64,000 nucleotides of DNA. Origin: Halomarina halobia (GTDB lineage: Archaea > Halobacteriota > Halobacteria > Halobacteriales > Haloarculaceae). A model generated the notes under the pieces. It was not told the origin of the DNA and searched no databases. It saw only the letters and a list, made by a program, of their open reading frames with translations. Within the stretch, counting starts at the first letter, position 1, and every line of letters begins with the position of its first letter. The translations under genes and the position numbers were made by a program. This document shows positions 15,056 to 21,762 of this stretch, piece after piece. The stretch is from the NCBI RefSeq assembly GCF_029338575.1, contig NZ_CP119992.1:1612001-1676000 (forward strand), written 5' to 3'.

Positions 15056-15330
15056 CCCCCCACGTTTCACCGCCCACCTTTTGCTGCGGTCGTGTGCGGC
15101 CGACACGCTCCGCGGTCGGCCGTGGCTCCCTGGCAAAAGCTGGAGCAAAAGCCTCGTCGCTCCCTCTGGTCGCTCCTCGGCCCGCTCGCTCACTGCGGTC
15201 GCTCGCGGTACGACACGGTGCGCTACCGCGTCGAGCGGGGAGCCGTCGCTCCTCCGAACGCGACGGCCGAAAGAACTCGAACTAGCTCAGGGGGCGGTCG
15301 AGTGTGACCACCCCCTGAGCGACGCGTCGG
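15056..15330. repeat. Palindrome-rich gap after CysD-like paralogue 2
   Basis: This 275-bp gap begins like the flank of paralogue 1. CCTTTTGC near 15078 pairs with GCAAAAGC near 15133-15140, and inside it GGCCGAC and GTCGGCC form a nested stem. No frame has haloarchaeal codon bias. It ends at the stop of the small membrane-protein gene on the minus strand. Confidence 0.6.
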
Positions 15331-15522
15331 TCAGCGGACCGCGCGGTACTCGCCGTGCTTGACGCCGAGGAATAGGAACAGCAACCCGAAGACCACGAGC
15401 GCGGGGAGGACCATCATCAGGACGGTTCCCGTCTCCATCACGCCCATCGCCAGCAGGCCGAGCACCCCGACGGCGACGATGACGACGAAGATACCGACCG
15501 TCGTCTTTGCGTCGAACTTCAT
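15331..15522 (-). CDS. Small two-helix membrane protein (DUF7333-like)
   Basis: A 63-residue protein made of two hydrophobic helices: VGIFVVIVAVGVLGLLAMGV (about 9-28) and VLMMVLPALVVFGLLFLFLG (about 34-53), with the soluble tail VKHGEYRAVR. The length, the M-x-F-D-x-K-T-T start and the V-K-H-G-E-Y-R-A end match a small haloarchaeal membrane family I recall as DUF7333. Function unknown; it is monocistronic and separated from the next minus-strand gene by 57 bp. Confidence 0.72.
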   Translation of the reverse strand: MKFDAKTTVGIFVVIVAVGVLGLLAMGVMETGTVLMMVLPALVVFGLLFLFLGVKHGEYRAVR

Positions 15523-15579
15523 ACCGATCCTTGGACGGGGGCCGAATTAAGCGTTGTTCGGGTTGATAAGCGTTTCCGC

Positions 15580-16335
15580 CTACGCGGGACTCGACCGGTG
15601 GGGGGTCGGCCGCACCGCGTCCGCGAGCGCGACGACGCTCCCGAGGAGCCACCCGACGGGCACCGCGAGGGCGAACCACATCGCGACGTAGGCGGCTCCT
15701 TCCAGTTCGAACGCGTCGCGGAGGGTGGTGCTGAGGTCGCCGACGACGAGTACGTTGTCGAGCAGCCAGCGAGCGAGCGTCGCGCTCTCGGGGAAGATCA
15801 CGCCCGCGAGCGTCGGCGAGTAGAGCGCGGCCACGACCGGCGGGAGGAACAACGCGTTCATCGCCGCAGGGTAGGCGAGCAGGACCGTCGTCCCGCGGCC
15901 ACCGTAGCGGGCGAAGACGACGGCGAGGGCGACGCTGACGACGGCGACGACGCTCGCCGCGCCCACGGCGATGAACCCCTCGGTGGAGAACTGGAGGCGC
16001 GCGACCAGCGTCAGGAGACCCCAGACGACCGCGGAGAGGACGACAGCGCCGACGACGCCGAGGCGAGCGACGGTGCCGTCGAGCCGGCGGCTCCAGAAGC
16101 GCGTTCCAAACCCCAAGAGGAGGAGGGGATACCCGGCGAGCAGCGCCAGCGCCCCGAGCGCACCCCAGGCGCGGAACAGCGCGCGCTGGGCGGTCCCTCG
16201 CGGCCGCCACCGACCCATCACCGAGTGCGTCCGCCGGAGTTGCGGGAAGACGAGCGACATCCAGAGCCCGTGGAGGCGCGTCACGTCCGCCCGAATGCCG
16301 GTCACGATGCCGTACCGCTGGCGCTCGACGACCAT
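15580..16335 (-). CDS. Polytopic membrane protein of unknown function
   Basis: A 251-residue membrane protein. After a basic, soluble N-terminus (about 50 residues, including FPQLRRTHSVMGRWRPRGTA) it has about six hydrophobic segments, for instance ALGALALLAGYPLLLLGF, VVLSAVVWGLLTLVARL and AVGAASVVAVVSVALAVVFA. The arrangement and length recall haloarchaeal integral membrane proteins without assigned function. I recognise no catalytic or transport signature. It lies between the small membrane protein and an aldo/keto reductase with no clear functional link. Confidence 0.65.
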   Translation of the reverse strand: MVVERQRYGIVTGIRADVTRLHGLWMSLVFPQLRRTHSVMGRWRPRGTAQRALFRAWGALGALALLAGYPLLLLGFGTRFWSRRLDGTVARLGVVGAVVLSAVVWGLLTLVARLQFSTEGFIAVGAASVVAVVSVALAVVFARYGGRGTTVLLAYPAAMNALFLPPVVAALYSPTLAGVIFPESATLARWLLDNVLVVGDLSTTLRDAFELEGAAYVAMWFALAVPVGWLLGSVVALADAVRPTPHRSSPA

Positions 16336-16405
16336 GCACGGTCGTTATCCTACGGATACGTGAACGTTTCGCCTACTTGTTAATCACGAAGAGACGAACG
16401 ACGCG

Positions 16406-17245
16406 TCACCAGCTCGACGGCGCGAACGAGGGGTGGACCTGCCGGTCCTCGCGGTCGATGTCGTCGATACGGCGGACGTCCTCGTCGTCGAGGTCGAGCG
16501 CGAGCGACCCCCAGTTGTCGCGGAGGTGGTCCTCGCTCGTCGCCTTCGGGACGGCGGTGATGCCCTTCTCGCGGAGCCACGCGAGGCTGACCTGCGCCTC
16601 GCTCGCGTCGTGCTTCTCCGCGATGTCCGAGAGCGTCGTCTCGTCGAAGACCTTCCCCCGCGCGAGCGGCGAGTACGCGACGATTTCGATCCCCTCGTCG
16701 GCGCAGTACTCGCGCAGTTCCTCCTGCTGAAGCAGCGGGTGGACCTCGACCTGGTTCGCGAAGATGGGGGCCTCGCAGGCGTCCTGCGCTGTTTCGAGGT
16801 GCTCGGGTTCGAAGTTACTCACTCCGATGCGCTCGATGAGGCCCTCGTCCTGGAGTTCGGTCAGCGCACCGAGCGTGTCGGCCGGGTCGTACTCGCGGGC
16901 GGGCCAGTGGACGTACAGGAGGTCGAGGGAGTCGACGCCGAGTCGATCTACGCTCGCGCGCGTCGTCTCCAGCACGTCCTCGGACGCGAGGTTGTCGATC
17001 CACACCTTCGTCGCGAGAAAGACGTCGTCCCGCGCGACGTCGGCGCGGGCGATGCCACTGCCGACCCACTCCTCGTTGCCGTAGGCCTGCGCCGTGTCGA
17101 CGTGGCGGTAGCCCGTCTCCAGGGCCGTCGCGACGCTCTCCGCGCACTGCTCCGGGTCGTCGTTCTGCCAGGTGCCGAGGCCGAGCATCGGCATCCCGCT
17201 CGCGGCCGGCACGTCGGACGGCGTAAGCTCGCGCTGGTGGACCAT
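16406..17245 (-). CDS. Aldo/keto reductase
   Basis: A 279-residue AKR-family TIM-barrel oxidoreductase that reduces aldehydes or ketones with NAD(P)H. The catalytic tetrad is visible: D50 and Y55 (HVDTAQAYGNEEWVG), K80 (FLATKVW) and H113 (LLYVHWPA). Signature VGVSNFEPEHL-like sequence (IGVSNF) is present, as is the C-terminal nucleotide-binding stretch GITAVPKATSEDHLRDNWGS. The closest general type is the 2,5-diketo-gluconate reductase group. The ATG at 17245 was chosen over an upstream ATG because it gives the family N-terminus. Substrate unknown; the gene appears monocistronic. Confidence 0.87.
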   Translation of the reverse strand: MVHQRELTPSDVPAASGMPMLGLGTWQNDDPEQCAESVATALETGYRHVDTAQAYGNEEWVGSGIARADVARDDVFLATKVWIDNLASEDVLETTRASVDRLGVDSLDLLYVHWPAREYDPADTLGALTELQDEGLIERIGVSNFEPEHLETAQDACEAPIFANQVEVHPLLQQEELREYCADEGIEIVAYSPLARGKVFDETTLSDIAEKHDASEAQVSLAWLREKGITAVPKATSEDHLRDNWGSLALDLDDEDVRRIDDIDREDRQVHPSFAPSSW

Positions 17246-17336
17246 GTGTCGAACCAGGGCCGACGAGTCAAAAGGGGTTACGAAGGTGGATGACACGGGA
17301 TCGCACACACGGCCGGCGGATCCGAGAGGTAGTAGT

Positions 17337-17447
17337 GGCGAACAGGCGACGCGGTTCGCGCCCGCGGGGAGTCGCGTCGCACGACCGCTTCCCTCCCCGC
17401 GGCGAGGGTCAGCGCACGGGGGATCTGGTCCCGCTCTCGGGTATAAA
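17337..17447. repeat. Repeat A, copy 2 (111 bp)
   Basis: The left end GGCGAACAGGCGAC (17337-17350), middle GTCGCACGACCGC (17376-17388) and right end CTGGTCCCGCTCTCGGG plus TATAAA (17442-17447) align with copies at 8225-8341 and 55982-56090. Between landmarks the sequence is diverged, so the ends and centre appear constrained. Confidence 0.6.
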
Positions 17448-17489
17448 GGTACGGGACGGCTGGCCGACTGGCCCGACCGATCCGACCAT

Positions 17490-17595
17490 CACCGCCGGCA
17501 CCAGCGCGGCACCCGCGAGCGACCAGCGGGAGCGAGCGGGCCAAGGAACCTTCGAGGGCGCGAGCGCAGCGAGCGCCCGAGGAGGTGACACAGGC
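17490..17595. repeat. Shared 3' flank of reductase genes, copy 2
   Basis: Nearly identical, without gaps, to 8371-8476. It lies between repeat A and the hairpin downstream of reductase paralogue 2. Confidence 0.75.
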
Positions 17596-17602
17596 ATTTA
17601 AT

Positions 17603-17670
17603 CCAGCTTTTGCCAGGGAGTCGCGGCCGACCCGTTTCGCGGTCGGCCGCGACTCCCTGGCAAAAGCTGG
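17603..17670. terminator. Perfect 30-bp stem hairpin next to reductase paralogue 2
   Basis: The left arm (17603-17632) and right arm (17641-17670) are exact reverse complements over all 30 bases, with an 8-nt loop CGTTTCGC. The outer arm part CCAGCTTTTGCC is the same palindrome element seen after other genes. It sits 6 bp past the stop of the minus-strand gene at 17677, so it could act as a 3'-end structure, but no T run follows on that strand. A mobile-element footprint is the alternative. Confidence 0.55.
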
Positions 17671-17676
17671 GTGGTT

Positions 17677-19050
17677 CTAGTACTTCGGCTCTGCGCCGAC
17701 GAGGTCATAGAAGTCGTCCATGAGCGCGTCCCGCTTGGCCCGCCAGCGGGGGAAGCCGTCGGGGGAGGTGGGGAACTCGTCGTAGATGCGCTTGAGTTCG
17801 GTCGCGGTGTCGTTGACCTGCTTGATCTGATAGAGGGTGCGCCAGTGGCCGAACGACTTGACGGCGGTCTTCAGCTTCAGCGAGAGGGGCATCGACGTGG
17901 TGCCGCTGGTGCCGAGCACGTCCGCGAGCTGCTGGCCCGGCAGCTTCGTGATGATCTCCATGATCTCGTCCATGTCGACGGCCCCGCCCCAGATGTTGAA
18001 CAGGTCCATCGCGGCGAAGCGCTTGCCGAAGTCGGTCTGGACCCGCCGGTTGTACTCCCAGAGGGCGCTCTCGTCGTCCGTCGTCCCCTCGGAGATCGCC
18101 TCGACGGCCTGCAGCGCGGCCCAGTGGCCCGCCTTCGCCGCGCCTGGGATCCCGCCGCCGGTGGTGGGATTGACGTGGGCGGCGGCGTCCCCGACCGCCA
18201 CGAACCCCGGCGCGACCGCCGAGTCGTAGGTCCGCCGGGTCGGGAGCGCCGCGCCGAGCTTGTCGAGAACTCGCGCGCCCGCGAACTCGGCGCGCGTCTG
18301 GAGGTCGCGCTTCAGCACCTCGACGAGCTTCACCGGCGGCTTGTTCATCTGGAAGCCGAGGCCGACATTGATCTCGGTGGGCGTCCGCGGGAAGTACCAG
18401 AGGTACCCCAGCTCCTCGATCGGTTTGAAGACGAGTGCGTCGTGCCACTCGACGGGCTCGGCCACCTCGACGATCTCCCGGTAGGCCGAACAGAACTGCG
18501 AGTAGTTCACGTTCGTGTCGAAGGTGGCGTCGGAGAAGTCGGCCTTGTCCTGGAGGATGGAGAGCGACCCGGCGGCGTCGATCACCACCTCCCCCTCGTA
18601 GGTGAGCACCGAGCCCTTCCGGGTCCCCTTCACGCCCGAGACCGACCCGTTCTGGACGACGTCGCGGACGACCGTGTCGTAGTGGATCTCCGCCCCCGCC
18701 CGCTCGGCCTCCTCCAGGAGGACCTCGCCGTAGCGCTTGCGATCGACGACCGCGCCGTTCGTCGGGCCGAAGGGGACGTCGATCGCCTCGCCGTTGTGGG
18801 GGTTCTCGAAGCGCGCGCGCGTGATCCCCTCGTTCGAGAACGACTCCGCTCGAAGGTATTCGAGGTCGATGACGTCGGGGAAGGTGCTCTTGCCCTTGAC
18901 CGCGTCACCGCAGGCGATGTGACCGGCGTCCTCGGCGCTCTTACGCTCGAGGACGACCGCGTCGAGCCCCTCTCGGGCGACCGTTGCAGCGGCGAACGCA
19001 CCCGCCGTCCCCCCACCGACGACGACCACGTCGAACGTTTCCACAGGCAT
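17677..19050 (-). CDS. Geranylgeranyl reductase family flavoprotein, paralogue 2
   Basis: A 457-residue FAD-dependent prenyl reductase, paralogue of the gene at 8558-9928. Motifs: FDVVVVGGGTAGAFAAATVA (about 5-24) for FAD, HIACGDAVKG, YLWYFPRTPTEINVGLG at the substrate site and VAVGDAAAHVNPTTGGGIPG. DNA of the central third is nearly identical to paralogue 1 (for example 18153-18260 against 9032-9139, one mismatch), whereas N- and C-terminal thirds differ clearly. The ATG at 19050 is supported by a TATA box 28 bp upstream. A third family member starts upstream at 20551 in the same orientation. The substrate may differ from paralogue 1 because the divergent ends shape the prenyl pocket. Confidence 0.85.
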   Translation of the reverse strand: MPVETFDVVVVGGGTAGAFAAATVAREGLDAVVLERKSAEDAGHIACGDAVKGKSTFPDVIDLEYLRAESFSNEGITRARFENPHNGEAIDVPFGPTNGAVVDRKRYGEVLLEEAERAGAEIHYDTVVRDVVQNGSVSGVKGTRKGSVLTYEGEVVIDAAGSLSILQDKADFSDATFDTNVNYSQFCSAYREIVEVAEPVEWHDALVFKPIEELGYLWYFPRTPTEINVGLGFQMNKPPVKLVEVLKRDLQTRAEFAGARVLDKLGAALPTRRTYDSAVAPGFVAVGDAAAHVNPTTGGGIPGAAKAGHWAALQAVEAISEGTTDDESALWEYNRRVQTDFGKRFAAMDLFNIWGGAVDMDEIMEIITKLPGQQLADVLGTSGTTSMPLSLKLKTAVKSFGHWRTLYQIKQVNDTATELKRIYDEFPTSPDGFPRWRAKRDALMDDFYDLVGAEPKY

Positions 19051-19071
19051 AACCGCACTTTGCGGGGCACA

Positions 19072-19078
19072 TTTTAAA
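19072..19078 (-). promoter_or_regulatory. TATA box of reductase paralogue 2
   Basis: On the minus strand TTTAAAA lies 22-28 bp before the ATG at 19050, so the mRNA is probably leaderless. It is one of the clearest TATA boxes in the window and the main reason for choosing this start over the upstream ATG at 19107. Confidence 0.6.
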
Positions 19079-19246
19079 AACAGTCGTATATCTCGCACGA
19101 GAGACAATCACTCACGCGTTCGTTCCGTGGCTCCGACGATTTCGGCTCGTCGTGACGCTTCGATCCGAGACGATCTCGTCGGGGACGAGGAGTCGAGGGG
19201 AGACGCGTCGAGGGCGGTTCGACGGACCGCGGGCGCTCGCCGGGCG

Positions 19247-20551
19247 TCAGGAGAGCGGACTCCAGCGGCGGTGCGGGTCCGTGAGTCGGTTCCGGGCCAG
19301 CTTCACGAGATACCGGAGGTCGCCGAGTTCGAGCAGGCGAGCGATCGAGAGGAGACTCCCGCCGCTGGCGTTCGCCAGCGTGTCGGGGGCGAGTCGGTTC
19401 AGGTCGCGGATCAACCCGTCGTAGCGTTCGTTCGGAACGAGGTACAGCAACTCCGTCATGAGCAGTCGCCGGTGCATGTTCGGCGCGACCCGCTCGTGCC
19501 AGAGGTCGTCGTACACCGACGTCCGGTCGGCGGAGGTGTCGGGGGGGCCGAGCGTCAGGCAGTGGTCGGCGGTGATGGCCGCGGCGCGTCCGGACTCCAT
19601 CCCCTGGTGGATGCCCTCGCCCCAGAGCGGGTCGATGGTCGGGACGGTGTCGCCGATCGCCATGAAGCCGTCCGTGCTCAGGCGACCGGGCATCTGGATG
19701 TGCGCCGAGCCGCGGAGGACGTGCGCGCCCTCGACGGGTTCGGCGCTCTCGAAGCGCGGGTCGGAATCCATCCAGTAGTCGAGGTAGTCGTCGATACGCA
19801 TCCCGTCGCGGGCGAGTTCCTCGTGGCGCTCGTTCTGGATGTAACAGACGCCGACCTTCGCGGTGTCGCCGCCCGTGTGGAAGATCCACGAGTAGCCGCC
19901 GGGCGCGATGTCGTGGTCGAGACGGAGCATCATCGCGCCGGTGAGGTCGGCGTAGTCCTCGTGGTCGAGGTCGACGCCCTCGACCTTGTAGTCGATGCCG
20001 ATGGCCTGGTTCTCGCGGTGGAGGTCGCTCACGCCGAGGGCCTTCGCGAGCGGCGCGCTCGGACCGGTCGCATCGACGACGATATCGCCGTACACCTCCT
20101 CGGACCCGGCGTACTTCGCGCCGACGACCCGTCCGTCTTCGACGATAGGTGCGGAGACGCGGGACTCGAAGCGGAGCTCCGCGCCGCGGTCGCGCGCGTC
20201 CTCCACGAGCCACCGTTTGAACGCGGCGAAGTCGAGAACCGCCCCGGGTTGGGCTCGCTTGTAGTGGCTGTTGGGCGACTCGACGACGACGCTGTCGGTG
20301 AACGTCTCCGCGAGTCGGTCGGGGACGCCGAAGCCCGTCATCATCGACGGGAACGTCCCCGCGGTCGATTTGTTGCTCTGTCGGGGGAACTCGTCTTCGG
20401 CCTCGGTCTCGAGGACGACGACGTCGTATCCGCGCGCGGCGAGGTCGCGAGCGCACTGCCCCCCGGCGGGCCCCGCCCCCGCGATGACGACGTCGAAGCG
20501 GTCTCTCTCGTCTCCGTTCGCGCTAGAAGATGTCGTCGTCTCCTTCGTCAT
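19247..20551 (-). CDS. Geranylgeranyl reductase family flavoprotein, paralogue 3
   Basis: A 434-residue FAD-dependent reductase, more distant from the other two copies. It has FDVVIAGAGPAGGQCARDLA for FAD binding after a Ser/Thr-rich 20-residue leader, PGGYSWIFHTGGDTAKVGV as substrate motif, and MAIGDTVPTIDPLWGEGIHQ as second FAD motif. The usual motif has Pro where this one has His (YSWIFH), and the family's CG Cys motif near residue 50 is replaced by a segment with QSNKSTAGTF. These changes point to a different substrate, perhaps a prenylated pigment or quinone rather than a phospholipid. Start ATG 20551; a GTG six codons upstream is possible. Confidence 0.8.
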   Translation of the reverse strand: MTKETTTSSSANGDERDRFDVVIAGAGPAGGQCARDLAARGYDVVVLETEAEDEFPRQSNKSTAGTFPSMMTGFGVPDRLAETFTDSVVVESPNSHYKRAQPGAVLDFAAFKRWLVEDARDRGAELRFESRVSAPIVEDGRVVGAKYAGSEEVYGDIVVDATGPSAPLAKALGVSDLHRENQAIGIDYKVEGVDLDHEDYADLTGAMMLRLDHDIAPGGYSWIFHTGGDTAKVGVCYIQNERHEELARDGMRIDDYLDYWMDSDPRFESAEPVEGAHVLRGSAHIQMPGRLSTDGFMAIGDTVPTIDPLWGEGIHQGMESGRAAAITADHCLTLGPPDTSADRTSVYDDLWHERVAPNMHRRLLMTELLYLVPNERYDGLIRDLNRLAPDTLANASGGSLLSIARLLELGDLRYLVKLARNRLTDPHRRWSPLS

Positions 20552-20895
20552 GCGTTTCAGTTGCGCCACCGACCGTTATCAGTACCTCGTTCCGGTACGA
20601 CTCGTCGACGAGACGGTACGACCGTAGTGACTGTCGACGGGGAGACTGCTGCGACGATACGCTCGCTCCCCGGAACGTCGAACACTATCGCCAGCACGGT
20701 CGTCACTACCGAATCGAGAACGACAGGCCAGAGCGGATACAGCTACCGACCGCGCGAGTGTAACGAGCGCGGTTCACCGAGTTCGAGCGCGTCGCGCTCG
20801 AACTCGGCGGTTTTTAGTCCAGGTTTTTGCGCCGAGCGGTTCCCCAGCGAGGTCGAAGACCGAGCGAGGAAACCCGAGGCGTAAAACGTGGTGGG
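20552..20895. other. 344-bp gap with strong hairpin downstream of korB
   Basis: No coding frame is credible. The main structure is the 14-bp hairpin at 20777-20807. Next to it, up to the korB stop, is a GC-rich stretch with TTTTTAGTCCAGGTTTTTGC, a degenerate relative of the TTTTGC palindromes found after other genes. Confidence 0.55.
20777..20807. terminator. 14-bp perfect hairpin with adjacent T run
   Basis: CCGAGTTCGAGCGC (20777-20790) and its exact reverse complement (20794-20807) enclose a 3-nt loop. On the plus strand it is followed by CGGTTTTTA, a classic terminator look. No plus-strand gene ends here; it lies about 90 bp beyond the end of korB on the minus strand, which reads the T run as A. 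It may end an antisense transcript or be a repeat footprint. Confidence 0.45.
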
Positions 20896-21762
20896 TCAGT
20901 AGAACTCCCGCACCAGGTCCATCGCGTCCTCGGGCGCGCCCTCGGGGATCTCGGACATGTTCTCGGTCAGGCCCATGCTCTCGTTGTAGGGCACCGAGTC
21001 CTCGTCGCGGTAGATGACGCCCTGGTACTCCTTGTCGGAGTCGAGGATGACCTCCTTGGCCTGGTCGTAGTCGGTCGAGTCGTAGTCCTCGTCGTCCGCG
21101 AGGTCGACCAGCGAGTCGCGGAAGTAGTCGTAGGTGTCCACGTCGTTGAACGTGACGCACGGCGAGTAGACGTTGACGAAGCCGAATCCGGGGTGTTCGA
21201 TGGCCTCCTGGACGATCTGGGCGTGTCGCTGCGCGTCCGAGGAGAACGACTGGGCGATGAACGTCCCGCCGGCGGCGAGCGCCAGCGCGAGCGGGTTGAC
21301 CGGCGCCTGGTGGGTACCGTCCGGCGAGGTCGAGGTCTCGAAGTCCTCGCGCGAGGTGGGCGAGAACTGCCCCTTCGTCAGCCCGTAGATGCGGTTGTCC
21401 ATGACGACGTAGGTCATGTCCATGTTCCGGCGCACGGCGTGGATGAAGTGGCCGGCACCGATCGAGTAGCCGTCGCCGTCGCCGCCGGCGACCATCACTT
21501 CCAGGTCGGGATTGGCCGCCTTGACGCCGATGCCGACGGGCAGGGCGCGACCGTGGACGCCGTGCAGCGCGTAGCTGTGCATGTACGTCCCGATCTTGCC
21601 CGAGCAGCCGATCCCGGCGACGATGAACGTGTTGTCGGGGTCGTTGCCCGTGTTGGCGAGGGCCTTCATCATGCCGTTCATCGTCCCGAAGTCGCCGCAG
21701 CCGGGACACCAGGTTGGTTGCTTGTCGGACTTGAAGTCGGTGAATCGAACTTGGGAACTCAT
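20896..21762 (-). CDS. korB: 2-oxoacid:ferredoxin oxidoreductase, beta subunit
   Basis: A 288-residue beta subunit that binds thiamine diphosphate and a [4Fe-4S] cluster. Motifs: TWCPGCGDFG (C19, C22), GIGCSGKIGTY, and the TPP-binding GGDGDGYSIGAGHF. It pairs with the upstream alpha/gamma gene, whose stop overlaps this ATG by 4 nt, to decarboxylate a 2-oxoacid oxidatively to acyl-CoA while reducing ferredoxin. Haloarchaea use two such enzymes, for pyruvate and 2-oxoglutarate. I favour 2-oxoglutarate (TCA cycle) from the KorB-like pattern, but sequence reading alone cannot exclude pyruvate or another 2-oxoacid. Confidence 0.9.
   Translation of the reverse strand: MSSQVRFTDFKSDKQPTWCPGCGDFGTMNGMMKALANTGNDPDNTFIVAGIGCSGKIGTYMHSYALHGVHGRALPVGIGVKAANPDLEVMVAGGDGDGYSIGAGHFIHAVRRNMDMTYVVMDNRIYGLTKGQFSPTSREDFETSTSPDGTHQAPVNPLALALAAGGTFIAQSFSSDAQRHAQIVQEAIEHPGFGFVNVYSPCVTFNDVDTYDYFRDSLVDLADDEDYDSTDYDQAKEVILDSDKEYQGVIYRDEDSVPYNESMGLTENMSEIPEGAPEDAMDLVREFY

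Larger units (their letters stand above)
17246..17676. other. 431-bp gene-free gap with repeat A, shared flank and a 30-bp hairpin
   Basis: Nothing here has haloarchaeal codon bias. From left to right it holds repeat A copy 2 (17337-17447), the block shared with 8371-8476 (17490-17595), and a perfect long hairpin (17603-17670) that abuts the stop codon of the next minus-strand gene. Confidence 0.7.
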
